From: Candidatus Hydrogenedentota bacterium | GTDB lineage: Bacteria > Hydrogenedentota > Hydrogenedentia > Hydrogenedentales > CAITNO01 | Length of the DNA: 9,918 bases | NCBI GenBank assembly: GCA_903822375.1 | Contig: CAIJOU010000741.1 | Location: forward strand, 1 to 9,918 | Reading direction: 5' to 3' | Shown here: piece by piece, positions 1 to 6,146 of the stretch | Position numbering within the stretch: position 1 is the stretch's first letter | Layout: each line of letters starts with the position of its first letter | Made by a program: the position numbers and the translations under genes | The notes under the pieces: generated by a model | Seen by the model: only the letters and a program-made list of their open reading frames with translations | Told to the model about the DNA's origin: nothing | Databases searched by the model: none

Positions 1-1372
1 CCACGCGAAAAACAAGATCCTGCGGGTGCCCTCTGCGCTGCGGAGTCGCCTCTGTCCCACCGTCATCGCGCAGGTCCTCGCCGACACTGTAGACGGAGTA
101 TCCGGTCTCATCCTGATGATAGCGGAGGGGATTACCGTCGAAGGGGTCCACGGATACCGCACTGAGGAAGGCTGGAACAAGGTCCTGCACATGGTCGGGA
201 ACGGCGTTGTCGTGGACAAGCCGGTAGCGTTCAATGGCGACCGCAATCTCGGCGGCCGCGATGCCGGCGGCGTCCCGGGCAAAACTCTGGCCCATGCGGG
301 TGAAGGAGGGAAGCATTGAGTCGGTGACGCTCGGCATCCAGGACTGTCCGGCCTGTAAACGCCGACCCATGTCCTCCATGAGCGGAATCGCCAGCCATAT
401 GGGTTTTTGGCTTGCGGTGACTATATCCTCCATGTAGGCCAGAAAGCGCCTGCGGTCCGCATCCGTAGTGCCTGTGACGCGCATAAGTCCCGCCACGGCG
501 GAAACCCCGACAGGCCCGAAACTCTGCACCTCGGGACTCCCCTCCAAGATCTGCTCGGGATGATCAAACGCTGTCAGCGCGAGCACCCGCTCGCCGGCAA
601 GCGCGCGGGTAAATGCACCGGGGTCTTCCGCGGCCTGCAGCATGCCGCCCAGTCGGACAAGCTCCTCTTCTGAAAAGGAAATCCTCGCCATTATCCATTT
701 GACGCCTTCAAGAGTAATGTCGTGGCAGGCAATGCGCGTCAGCTGTGAAACGGGAATGGGTTCCTGACGCAGCGAATTGGCCGCGGCCAGCGCGGCGGCG
801 ACGGCGTCGAGTGCGCGGCGCGTGTCGCCGTCCTCCGCGGCCACCAGGGCTTCGACTTCCAAAAGACGCGCTGACTGGCGCAACTCGGCCAAGTGCGGAA
901 GCAGCATGCCAAAGCCCTCGCTGAAATCGAGGGGATAGCGGTTTGCGGGACGGCCAGCCGCCTCGTGAAGCAGGCGCAGCGCCTCTGCGTTGGCCTGCAG
1001 ATAGTCCGTCATCAACTTGTGCAGCGCCGCGTCCAGGGGGCCGCGCTTGGGGGCGTCTTTTAACTGCTTCATCATGTCTTCGTACAGCGCGTTGGATGCG
1101 GACTTGGCCTGTGCCTGAAAGGATTGCTGGTAGATCTCGGCGGCGTTCTGCTCCTTTGGGGGAAGGGGATATGCCTTCTCAAGGTCGGCGGGCGAGGCGG
1201 GGAAGCCCTTGGCACGGATGGCATGCATTTCCCGCTCTAATGCGACCTGATTGTGCCAAGTACTCCCGCCCAGCACGGCGGGCAGGAGAACAAACACCAG
1301 CAGGCAGCCGATAATTACCCGCCGACGCCAGCGCTGCCACGGATAGACTCGTCGTTTATGCCGCATGTCCAT
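1..1372 (-). CDS. Membrane-anchored protein of unknown function with 'DPFDG...YSVGEDxxDDGG' C-terminal tail (partial, 3' end off the left edge)
   Basis: The reverse strand is open from 1372 to the window edge, 457 codons without a stop. It begins with a basic stretch (residues 1-18, rich in Arg/Lys), followed by one hydrophobic segment at about 19-36 that reads as a signal anchor. The rest is a long, mostly helical, Ala/Leu/Glu-rich domain I do not recognise. The C-terminus has VDPFDG (408-413), then PLRYHQDETGYSVYSVGED and a DDGG box (to about 439), ending near LVFRV. This tail resembles the end of type II secretion pseudopilin-like proteins and is common in uncharacterised Planctomycetes/Lentisphaerae-type proteins. 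Probably only a few codons are missing. The start is uncertain: ATG at 1372 has a weak GGGAA upstream, ATG at 1366 is also in frame, and TTG at 1408 follows GGAGG at 1417-1413 with a short 4-nt gap. It is divergent from the prepilin-like gene. Function unknown; reality of the gene is well supported. Confidence 0.8.
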   Translation of the reverse strand, partial: MDMRHKRRVYPWQRWRRRVIIGCLLVFVLLPAVLGGSTWHNQVALEREMHAIRAKGFPASPADLEKAYPLPPKEQNAAEIYQQSFQAQAKSASNALYEDMMKQLKDAPKRGPLDAALHKLMTDYLQANAEALRLLHEAAGRPANRYPLDFSEGFGMLLPHLAELRQSARLLEVEALVAAEDGDTRRALDAVAAALAAANSLRQEPIPVSQLTRIACHDITLEGVKWIMARISFSEEELVRLGGMLQAAEDPGAFTRALAGERVLALTAFDHPEQILEGSPEVQSFGPVGVSAVAGLMRVTGTTDADRRRFLAYMEDIVTASQKPIWLAIPLMEDMGRRLQAGQSWMPSVTDSMLPSFTRMGQSFARDAAGIAAAEIAVAIERYRLVHDNAVPDHVQDLVPAFLSAVSVDPFDGNPLRYHQDETGYSVYSVGEDLRDDGGTEATPQRRGHPQDLVFRV

Positions 1373-1399
1373 TTCCCACTGTTCCCGATACCGGAAGAC

Positions 1400-1405
1400 A
1401 TTATA
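1400..1405 (-). promoter_or_regulatory. Possible -10 box for the minus-strand gene
   Basis: The reverse strand reads TATAAT exactly at 1405-1400. That would place a transcription start near 1393, about 20 bases before the ATG at 1372. No convincing -35 hexamer lies 16-18 bases upstream (it reads close to GCGTGG). If the TTG at 1408 were the true start, this box would lie inside the gene. Weak support. Confidence 0.25.
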
Positions 1406-1509
1406 CAACTATCCTCCGCTTTCCACGCTACCCAAAACATGCCGCACTTCACTAGAATAGCGGCAGTTTCACGGGAGTTGCAGGGACAAATGCTCGGGAG
1501 CGTCATGAA

Positions 1510-2361
1510 ATGAACGACGACAGACGGCACAAGGGCGGGTTTACGCTGATTGAACTGCTGGTGGTGATTGCGATTATCGGCATTCTTGCGGCAATTCTGC
1601 TTCCCGCGCTGGCAAGGGCGCGCGAGGCGGCGCGACGGTCGAGTTGCCAGAACAATCTCAAACAGCTCGGACTCAGTTTCAAGATGTACGCCAACGAGGC
1701 CAAAGGCCAGTCTTTTCCACGCAGCCGCCGCAGTCTGGCGGGCATCGACGGACCGGCGCTGTATCCCGAGTACCTGAGCGACGACAAGTTGCTGGTTTGC
1801 CCGAGCGATTCGGACGGGCTGGCCCTCCTGAAAAGCGGCGGTCCCAACGGAGTGGGGTTCTGGTATCTGACGGACGGCAAGGGTGGACGGGTCATAGACC
1901 CGGACCGTTTCAGCACACTCTCCTATCTCTATTTTGGCTGGTCCACGCGGCGTGCGTTGGAACTGGAGAATACGGCCGCCATGCAGCGCAAGGCGGGCGT
2001 CAGTTTCAACGCCAATATCGACGCGCCCATGAAGGACACTGACCTGAACGTGACCGACACCGCCGCCGGAGGCCGGGGCGCAGGCACGGGAAACGGCGGG
2101 AGCGACACGGTTTACCGGCTGCGTGAGGGGGTGGAGCGGTTCTTCATCACCGACATCAACAACGCCGGGTCGGGCGCGATGGCCCAGTCGTCCCTCCCCG
2201 TCATGATCGACACGGTCAGCGCCAAGTCGCAGAATTTCAACCACATCCCCGGCGGAGGAAATGTCCTCTACATGGACGGGCACACCGAATTCATCCGCTA
2301 TCCGGGCGACTATCCCATCGACAAGGACACCGTGGAAGTCGTCACCGGCTACAGCTTCTGA
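1510..2361 (+). CDS. Prepilin-type protein with N-terminal cleavage/methylation signal and C-terminal H-x-DG box (DUF1559-like)
   Basis: A 283-aa protein with a class III (type IV prepilin) leader. Residues 1-10 are short and basic and end in Gly-Gly; the peptidase site is expected between G10 and F11, and Glu15 is the +5 glutamate of the mature form. A hydrophobic helix follows to about residue 32, then ALARAREAARRSSCQNNLKQ, a stretch typical of the DUF1559/H-X9-DG families. Near the C-terminus is NHIPGGGNVLYMDGH, with H245 and D256-G257 (ten residues between, a common variant of H-x9-DG). Such proteins occur in many copies in Planctomycetes, Lentisphaerae and related phyla. They are thought to be pseudopilin-like envelope or secretion components, but individual roles are unknown. 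The start is supported by GGGAG at 1496-1500, nine bases upstream. ATG at 1505 is out of frame and stops at once. No link to the hydrogenase genes is visible. Confidence 0.93.
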   Translation: MNDDRRHKGGFTLIELLVVIAIIGILAAILLPALARAREAARRSSCQNNLKQLGLSFKMYANEAKGQSFPRSRRSLAGIDGPALYPEYLSDDKLLVCPSDSDGLALLKSGGPNGVGFWYLTDGKGGRVIDPDRFSTLSYLYFGWSTRRALELENTAAMQRKAGVSFNANIDAPMKDTDLNVTDTAAGGRGAGTGNGGSDTVYRLREGVERFFITDINNAGSGAMAQSSLPVMIDTVSAKSQNFNHIPGGGNVLYMDGHTEFIRYPGDYPIDKDTVEVVTGYSF

Positions 2362-2538
2362 GCCGGATAAACGGGACCCATCGGACGGACGGGAAACGAA
2401 GAAGCTGGCGGACTGTCCTGACGCCTTCAGACTGTAAGACCCCAAGGCAACACCGGGGTGTCTGTGCCATGGCAACGGGCGTTCCGGCTTCGCGCGCACA
2501 CATTAAATAATTGCCGGGCATCGTTTTACGCAGACATT
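2362..2538. other. Intergenic stretch after the prepilin-like gene, no clear gene or terminator
   Basis: I see no credible coding sequence here. A hairpin can form at about 2437-2463: AGAC pairs with GTCT and CCC with GGG around a one-base bulge, loop about 12. It has no T-run after it, so it is not a convincing intrinsic terminator. A 10-base palindrome TGCCATGGCA lies just after it. The 2423-2427/2444-2448 GCCTT/AAGGC pair would compete with that hairpin. Nothing else stands out before the C-rich tract. Confidence 0.4.
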
Positions 2539-2569
2539 CCCCTCCCCCCTTCCCCCATTCCGAACCCCC
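2539..2569 (-). other. G-quadruplex motif on the minus strand (C-rich tract on the plus strand)
   Basis: The plus strand has four C runs: 2539-2542 (4), 2544-2549 (6), 2552-2556 (5) and 2565-2569 (5), separated by 1, 2 and 8 bases. The minus strand therefore carries four G runs of at least four, fitting the G-quadruplex sequence rule. The tract ends 13 bases before the putative -35 box of the hydrogenase operon, on that operon's template strand. The motif is seen directly; folding in the cell and any regulatory effect are inference. Confidence 0.55.
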
Positions 2570-2582
2570 TCCGGACAAAAAG

Positions 2583-2612
2583 TTGCAAAAAGGAAACATT
2601 TCTCGATATAAT
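2583..2612 (+). promoter_or_regulatory. Putative sigma70-type promoter of the hydrogenase operon
   Basis: TTGCAA at 2583-2588 (four of six matches to TTGACA) and a perfect TATAAT at 2607-2612 are separated by 18 bases. The start of transcription would fall near 2619, giving a leader of about 95 bases before the 59-aa gene. The promoter sits in an AT-rich island within GC-rich surroundings, and the -10 box straddles the junction of the first and second 14-bp repeats. This is the only good promoter candidate upstream of the operon. Confidence 0.6.
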
Positions 2613-2654
2613 TTTCTCGATAAAAGTTTCGCGATAAATTTTTCTCGATTTACC
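2599..2654 (+). repeat. Four tandem 14-bp repeats (candidate operator array)
   Basis: Units start at 2599, 2613, 2627 and 2641, a period of exactly 14. They read TTTCTCGATATAAT, TTTCTCGATAAAAG, TTTCGCGATAAATT and TTTCTCGATTTACC. The first ten bases (TTTCTCGATA) are nearly invariant; unit 3 has T-to-G at position 5 and unit 4 has A-to-T at position 10. The array covers part of the promoter spacer, the -10 box, the expected start site and about 35 bases beyond it. Protein binding here would be placed to block RNA polymerase. I do not recognise the motif as that of a named regulator. The repeat is certain; its role as an operator is inferred. Confidence 0.75.
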
Positions 2655-2702
2655 CGCCGCCGGTCCGACATCCCTTCGGGTGGACGCAGACGGCAACCCG
2701 AA
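2652..2702 (+). promoter_or_regulatory. Leader with mutually exclusive hairpins just before the first gene
   Basis: The segment TTCGGGT (2675-2681) can pair with ACCCGAA (2696-2702) in seven base pairs around a 14-base loop. Its CGGGT (2677-2681) can instead pair with ACCCG at 2652-2656. A third option is GTCC (2663-2666) with GGAC (2682-2685), enclosing a CC-TTCG-GG tetraloop. The 3' arm of the first hairpin runs into the AAAGGA ribosome binding site at 2701-2706. The pairing could affect translation of the first gene. Short stems are expected by chance in GC-rich DNA, so confidence is low. Confidence 0.3.
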
Positions 2703-2714
2703 AGGATTCATGTC

Positions 2715-2894
2715 ATGCAGAACCAGACGAGCCATACAAAGCGCCCCGACCACGCCGACGCCGATGTCCTCCAGCAGCTCTTGGCCGCGCCGCCCATGTA
2801 TCTCTGTGCGCTTCCTGCGAACCTGGCGCACTTCCGCCCGCAGTTCATGGCAGAGCCCGAAGACCACTGCGACCCGCACCCCGATGCGAAATGA
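2715..2894 (+). CDS. Small His/Cys-containing protein of unknown function, first gene of the hydrogenase operon
   Basis: A 59-aa open frame starting at ATG 2715, with AAAGGA at 2701-2706 eight bases upstream. The ATG at 2710 belongs to another frame, which is rich in Ser/Arg/Thr and looks like a shadow. The N-terminal 17 residues are polar. Then come a short helix-like part (DVLQQLLAAPPMYLCALPAN) and a tail ending HCDPHPDAK. Possible metal ligands are H7, H13, C31, H39, H51, C52 and H55. There is no signal peptide or membrane segment. Spacing to the next gene is 39 bases and both share the strand and promoter. I do not recognise a family. It may be a small accessory or regulatory protein of the sensory hydrogenase module. 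It could also be a chance frame in the leader, but its start, binding site and composition favour a real gene. Confidence 0.55.
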   Translation: MQNQTSHTKRPDHADADVLQQLLAAPPMYLCALPANLAHFRPQFMAEPEDHCDPHPDAK

Positions 2895-2933
2895 CCGAAG
2901 ACGGGGCGCGTTGCGCCTCCAAGGATTATGTCC

Positions 2934-3194
2934 ATGGAAACTGAAGACAGCATTGTGATTTGCATGGGAAGCTCCTGCTTCGCCCGGGGCAACCGCAAGA
3001 ACCTCGAGGTGGTGGAGCAATTTCTGGCCGCGCACGGCCTGAAGGCGGAGGTCCGCCTCGCGGGCAGCCGCTGCGCCGACGAATGCCAGAAGGGCCCCAA
3101 CGTGATTATCAACGGTGTGGCGCACCACGGCGTGGACAGCGGCGCGCTGATCGACCTGCTCAACGCCGAATTCATCGCCTGCAAGAGAAGGTGA
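2934..3194 (+). CDS. Small thioredoxin-like [2Fe-2S] ferredoxin
   Basis: An 86-aa protein (88 if started at ATG 2928) with the four cysteines of the thioredoxin-fold [2Fe-2S] family in the pattern C-x4-C ... C-x3-C. Counted from 2928 these are C12, C17, C49 and C53, in ICMGSSC and CADEC. The NVIINGVAHHGVD stretch after the last cysteines matches the usual beta-strand region of this fold. I favour ATG 2934 because AAGGA at 2921-2925 is eight bases away, against only two for 2928. It is the size of a stand-alone version of the NuoE C-terminal domain. It ends three bases before the sensory hydrogenase gene, so the two are probably translated together. By context it is a soluble one-electron carrier that passes electrons to or from HydS; that partner assignment is inference. 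Small ferredoxins of this type are known beside HydS/HsfB genes in Clostridia. Confidence 0.88.
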   Translation: METEDSIVICMGSSCFARGNRKNLEVVEQFLAAHGLKAEVRLAGSRCADECQKGPNVIINGVAHHGVDSGALIDLLNAEFIACKRR

Positions 3195-3197
3195 CCC

Positions 3198-4922
3198 ATG
3201 AACCACCAGCACCCCATATTCACGGTGGAGACGGAATGTCAGGACTGTTACAAGTGCCTGCGCCACTGCCCCGTGAAGGCCATCCGCGTGGAGAACGGCC
3301 ACGCTATGGTGATGCCGGACACCTGCGTGTCCTGCGGGGCCTGTGTGGAGGCGTGCCCCGTTCACGCCAAACGCATCCGTGACGATTTGGGCCGGGCGCG
3401 GCACCTGGTACAGTCAAGCCGTCCGGTGTATGTCTCGCTGGCGCCGTCGTGGGTGAGCGAGTTTGCGGGCGTGCCCGAGGCCAGCATGGTCGCCGCGCTG
3501 CGGCGCCTGGGTTTCACCGGTGTGAGCGAGACGGCGCTGGGTGCGCAGGAGGTGTCGGCGGCGGTCGCGGCGGACATGGCCAACCCCGGCGGGCGCATCC
3601 TCATCTCGTCGGCGTGCCCGTCGGCGGTGGAATACCTGTACAAATACCTGCCCACGCAGGCGGCGGCGGTCACGCAGCTGCATTCACCGGTAATCGCCCA
3701 CTGCCGCATGCTGCGCCGCAGCTTTGGCGAAGAGATCGCCGTGGTGTTTTTCGGGCCCTGTATTGCCAAGAAGAACGAGGCGGACCGCCACCCGGAACTG
3801 CTGGACATTGCACTGACCTTTATGGACCTGCGCGCGTGGCTGGAGCAGAAAGGGATCAACCCCAAAGGGGTCATTCCCGGACCCGAAGACGTTCTGGTTC
3901 CGGAACGGTCGCGCGAGGGCGCATTGTATCCGGTTGAGGGCGGCATGATCGAGACAATCAAGGGCCGCGGCGCGGCGGCCGGCGCCCGCTATGTGACCCT
4001 GGCGGGCCTGCACAACATCCGCAGGGGCCTTGAAGGGCTGACGCCGGACGCCCTTGCGGGGCCGCTGTTTGTCGAATGCCTGGCCTGCGAGGGCGGCTGC
4101 ATCGCCGGACCCTGTGCGGGCGATGAGGACGCGACGCTGGTGCGCAGGCTGCGCGTCGAAGACTACACCCGCTGGCCCGAGCAGCCCCTGGCGAACGCCG
4201 TCACGGTCGCGGTTGCGGAAGACTTCGCCTTTGGCGCGGTCGTGCTCCCCCATCCCGGAACGGCGCGCATCGCTGAGGCGCTCAAGCGCGTCGGCAAGAC
4301 GAGCACGGCGGACGAACTGAACTGCGGCGGCTGCGGCTACAACACCTGCCGCGATTTCGCGGCGGGCCTCATTGAGGGCCGGGCCGAGCCGACCATGTGC
4401 GTTTCGTACATGCGCAAGCTGGCGCAGAAAAAGGCCAACGCGCTGCTGCGCTGCATGCCGTCAGCCGTGGTGATTGCGGACAAGGACCTGCGCATCATCG
4501 AGTGCAACGAGCTGTTCGGGCGCATGTTCGGCGAAGAACTGTCGCAGGTGTACGACGCGCGGCCCGGACTCAACCGCTGCCTGCTTGCCAAGGTGGTCCC
4601 CTTCGCGGAGATGTTCCAGACCGTGCTCAAAAGCGGCCGCGAGATTCACTACGACCATTACCGATGCGATGACCGGCTGTTCAGCATCACCATATTCACA
4701 CTCGAGCCGCACGAGGCCGTGGGCGCAATCATCCTCGACGTGACCCACCAGGAGTTCCGACGGGACCAGATTGCACAGCAGGCCAACGAAGTAATCAAGC
4801 GCAACCTGTCGACCGTGCAGGACATCGCCTGCCGGCTCGGCGAGCACATGGCCGACACCGAAATCCTGCTCCGCTCCATCGCCGAGGGCTTCGCGATGGG
4901 CGACGGCCGGCAGGGAGGCTGA
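3198..4922 (+). CDS. hydS: PAS-containing sensory [FeFe] hydrogenase (HydS/HsfB-like, group C)
   Basis: A 574-aa cytoplasmic protein. Residues 14-54 hold two 4Fe-4S motifs (C14, C17, C20, C24 and C43, C46, C49, C53). The H-cluster domain follows, with its three signatures: SSACPSA at 137-143 (C140), GPCIAKKNE (C188), and FVECLACEGGC (C297, C301). All four expected cluster ligands are present. The first signature has Ala139 where catalytic enzymes have a second cysteine used for proton transfer, and the methionines usual in the second and third signatures are replaced by Gly and Leu. Next come a Fes-type 4Fe-4S motif (C376, C379, C384, C401), a PAS domain at about 418-515 and a helical C-terminus. 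This layout is that of group C [FeFe] hydrogenases, thought to sense H2 or redox state rather than to turn over H2 quickly. GAAGG lies six bases before the start. The phosphatase gene begins four bases after the stop, suggesting they act together. Sensing is known for the family, not shown here. Confidence 0.92.
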   Translation: MNHQHPIFTVETECQDCYKCLRHCPVKAIRVENGHAMVMPDTCVSCGACVEACPVHAKRIRDDLGRARHLVQSSRPVYVSLAPSWVSEFAGVPEASMVAALRRLGFTGVSETALGAQEVSAAVAADMANPGGRILISSACPSAVEYLYKYLPTQAAAVTQLHSPVIAHCRMLRRSFGEEIAVVFFGPCIAKKNEADRHPELLDIALTFMDLRAWLEQKGINPKGVIPGPEDVLVPERSREGALYPVEGGMIETIKGRGAAAGARYVTLAGLHNIRRGLEGLTPDALAGPLFVECLACEGGCIAGPCAGDEDATLVRRLRVEDYTRWPEQPLANAVTVAVAEDFAFGAVVLPHPGTARIAEALKRVGKTSTADELNCGGCGYNTCRDFAAGLIEGRAEPTMCVSYMRKLAQKKANALLRCMPSAVVIADKDLRIIECNELFGRMFGEELSQVYDARPGLNRCLLAKVVPFAEMFQTVLKSGREIHYDHYRCDDRLFSITIFTLEPHEAVGAIILDVTHQEFRRDQIAQQANEVIKRNLSTVQDIACRLGEHMADTEILLRSIAEGFAMGDGRQGG

Positions 4923-4926
4923 TGCC

Positions 4927-6105
4927 ATGGCCGCCAACGACCTTTTCATCGAAGTGGACTTCCAGCAGAACCGCAAGCATGGACAGAACATCTGCGGTGA
5001 CGCGTTTCAACTGCTCAAGATTCCCGAGCAGGCGCGGGTCATATCGGTGTTGTCGGACGGACTGGGCAGCGGCGTGAAGGCCAACATCCTGGCCTCAATG
5101 ACGGCGTCGATGGCATGCCGTTTCGCCGCAAGCAACATGGACTTCCTGCACTGCGCGGAAATCATGATGGACGCGCTTCCGGTGTGCCAGGTGCGCAAAA
5201 TAAGCTACGCCACCTTCACCATTGTCGACTGCCACCACAGCGGCCGGACCCGCATCATCGAGATGGACAGCCCGGGATTCCTCCTTGTGCGGCGTGGCCG
5301 CATCGTTCCGCTACCCTCGGAGGAAAAGGCTTCTCCCAAGTGGCAGGACCGCAGGCTGCGCTTCACCCAGCTTGAGATGGAGCCCGATGACCGCATCGTC
5401 CTCTACTCGGACGGGATCTCGCAGGCGGGCCTGGGTTCGGCGGACTATCCGCTGGGCTGGCGCGAAGAGGGCTGCCGCGACTACGTGTTGGACCAGGTGG
5501 CCGACAACCCGTCGGTCTCGGCCCGACACCTGGCGGAGAACATCCTTGTCGCCGCGCTGAGCCGCGAGCCGCGGCGCCGCGCGCAGGACGACATGAGCGC
5601 GGGCGTGATCTATTTCCGCCGTCCGCGCAGGCTTATCGTGCTGTCGGGCCCGCCCTATTCGAAGGGCCGAGACGGCGAGTACGCGCGGATGCTGGAGGAT
5701 TTCGACGGCAAGAAGGTGATCTGCGGCGGCACGACCGCCACGATCCTGGGCCGGGAACTGGCCCGCGAGGTGGTGCTCGACCTGCGCGGCTCGTCGCTTG
5801 AACTGCCGCCGCTGTCGCGCATGCCGGGCGTGGACCTGGTGACAGAGGGCATCCTCACACTGACAAGCGCCGCCCAGATGCTTGAGGACGAGGCGCTGCT
5901 GCGCGACAACAACCCGGCGGCCATGCTGGTGGATCTGATGCTGGAGAGCGACGTCATCGAGTTCGTCGTCGGCAGCCGCATCAACGAGGCGCATCAGGAC
6001 CCCAATCTGCCGATAGACATTGAAATTCGCCGCAACATAATCAAACGGATAGCGAAAACCCTCGAGGACCGCTATCTGAAAGAAGTGTCCGTCCAATACA
6101 TATAA
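4927..6105 (+). CDS. SpoIIE/PP2C-type serine/threonine phosphatase linked to the sensory hydrogenase
   Basis: A 392-aa soluble protein. Residues 1 to about 230 form a PP2C-like (SpoIIE) domain with metal-binding acidic residues in the expected places: CGD (D25), LSDGLGSG (D44-G45), YSDGI (D162) and QDDMSAG (D221-D222). Residues from about 233 to 392 form an extension not present in plain PP2C enzymes, including GKKVICGGTTATILGRELA and DLVTEGILTLT. I recall the same extension in phosphatases next to clostridial hydrogenase genes, but its function is unknown to me. GGGAGG about nine bases before ATG 4927 supports the start; the HydS stop is four bases upstream. It probably removes phosphate from a Ser/Thr-phosphorylated protein in response to HydS. 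No kinase or target gene is visible. The gene is followed by a 41-base gap, the largest between the operon's structural genes. Confidence 0.9.
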   Translation: MAANDLFIEVDFQQNRKHGQNICGDAFQLLKIPEQARVISVLSDGLGSGVKANILASMTASMACRFAASNMDFLHCAEIMMDALPVCQVRKISYATFTIVDCHHSGRTRIIEMDSPGFLLVRRGRIVPLPSEEKASPKWQDRRLRFTQLEMEPDDRIVLYSDGISQAGLGSADYPLGWREEGCRDYVLDQVADNPSVSARHLAENILVAALSREPRRRAQDDMSAGVIYFRRPRRLIVLSGPPYSKGRDGEYARMLEDFDGKKVICGGTTATILGRELAREVVLDLRGSSLELPPLSRMPGVDLVTEGILTLTSAAQMLEDEALLRDNNPAAMLVDLMLESDVIEFVVGSRINEAHQDPNLPIDIEIRRNIIKRIAKTLEDRYLKEVSVQYI

Positions 6106-6120
6106 CCCCGCTTCGGACGG
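6089..6120 (+). other. Weak hairpin between the sensing genes and hydC
   Basis: CCGTCC at 6089-6094 can pair with GGACGG at 6115-6120, six base pairs with a 20-base loop, spanning the phosphatase stop codon. The 8-mer CCAATACA occurs at 6093-6100 and again at 6121-6128. There is no T-run, so this is not a terminator. It might mark an RNA processing point that sets different levels for the sensing and catalytic genes, but it may be chance. Confidence 0.2.
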
Positions 6121-6146
6121 CCAATACAAGGGAGAAAGAGGACATT

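Noticed and set aside
2437..2463. Intrinsic terminator after the prepilin-like gene
   Set aside because: The hairpin is short and bulged and no T-run follows.
1315..2499. 394-codon open frame on the minus strand
   Set aside because: It overlaps both the prepilin-like gene and the divergent minus-strand gene in another frame. Its product shows no motif and a composition typical of an antisense shadow in GC-rich DNA.
2599..2654. CRISPR array
   Set aside because: The units are 14 bases and directly adjacent, with no spacers.
2511..2894. Longer 127-codon version of the first operon gene
   Set aside because: The upstream part would translate the C-rich tract, promoter and repeats. ATG 2715 with AAAGGA is a far better start.
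2526..3404. 292-codon open frame on the minus strand
   Set aside because: It crosses the promoter, repeat array and starts of three plus-strand genes, and has no recognisable domain.
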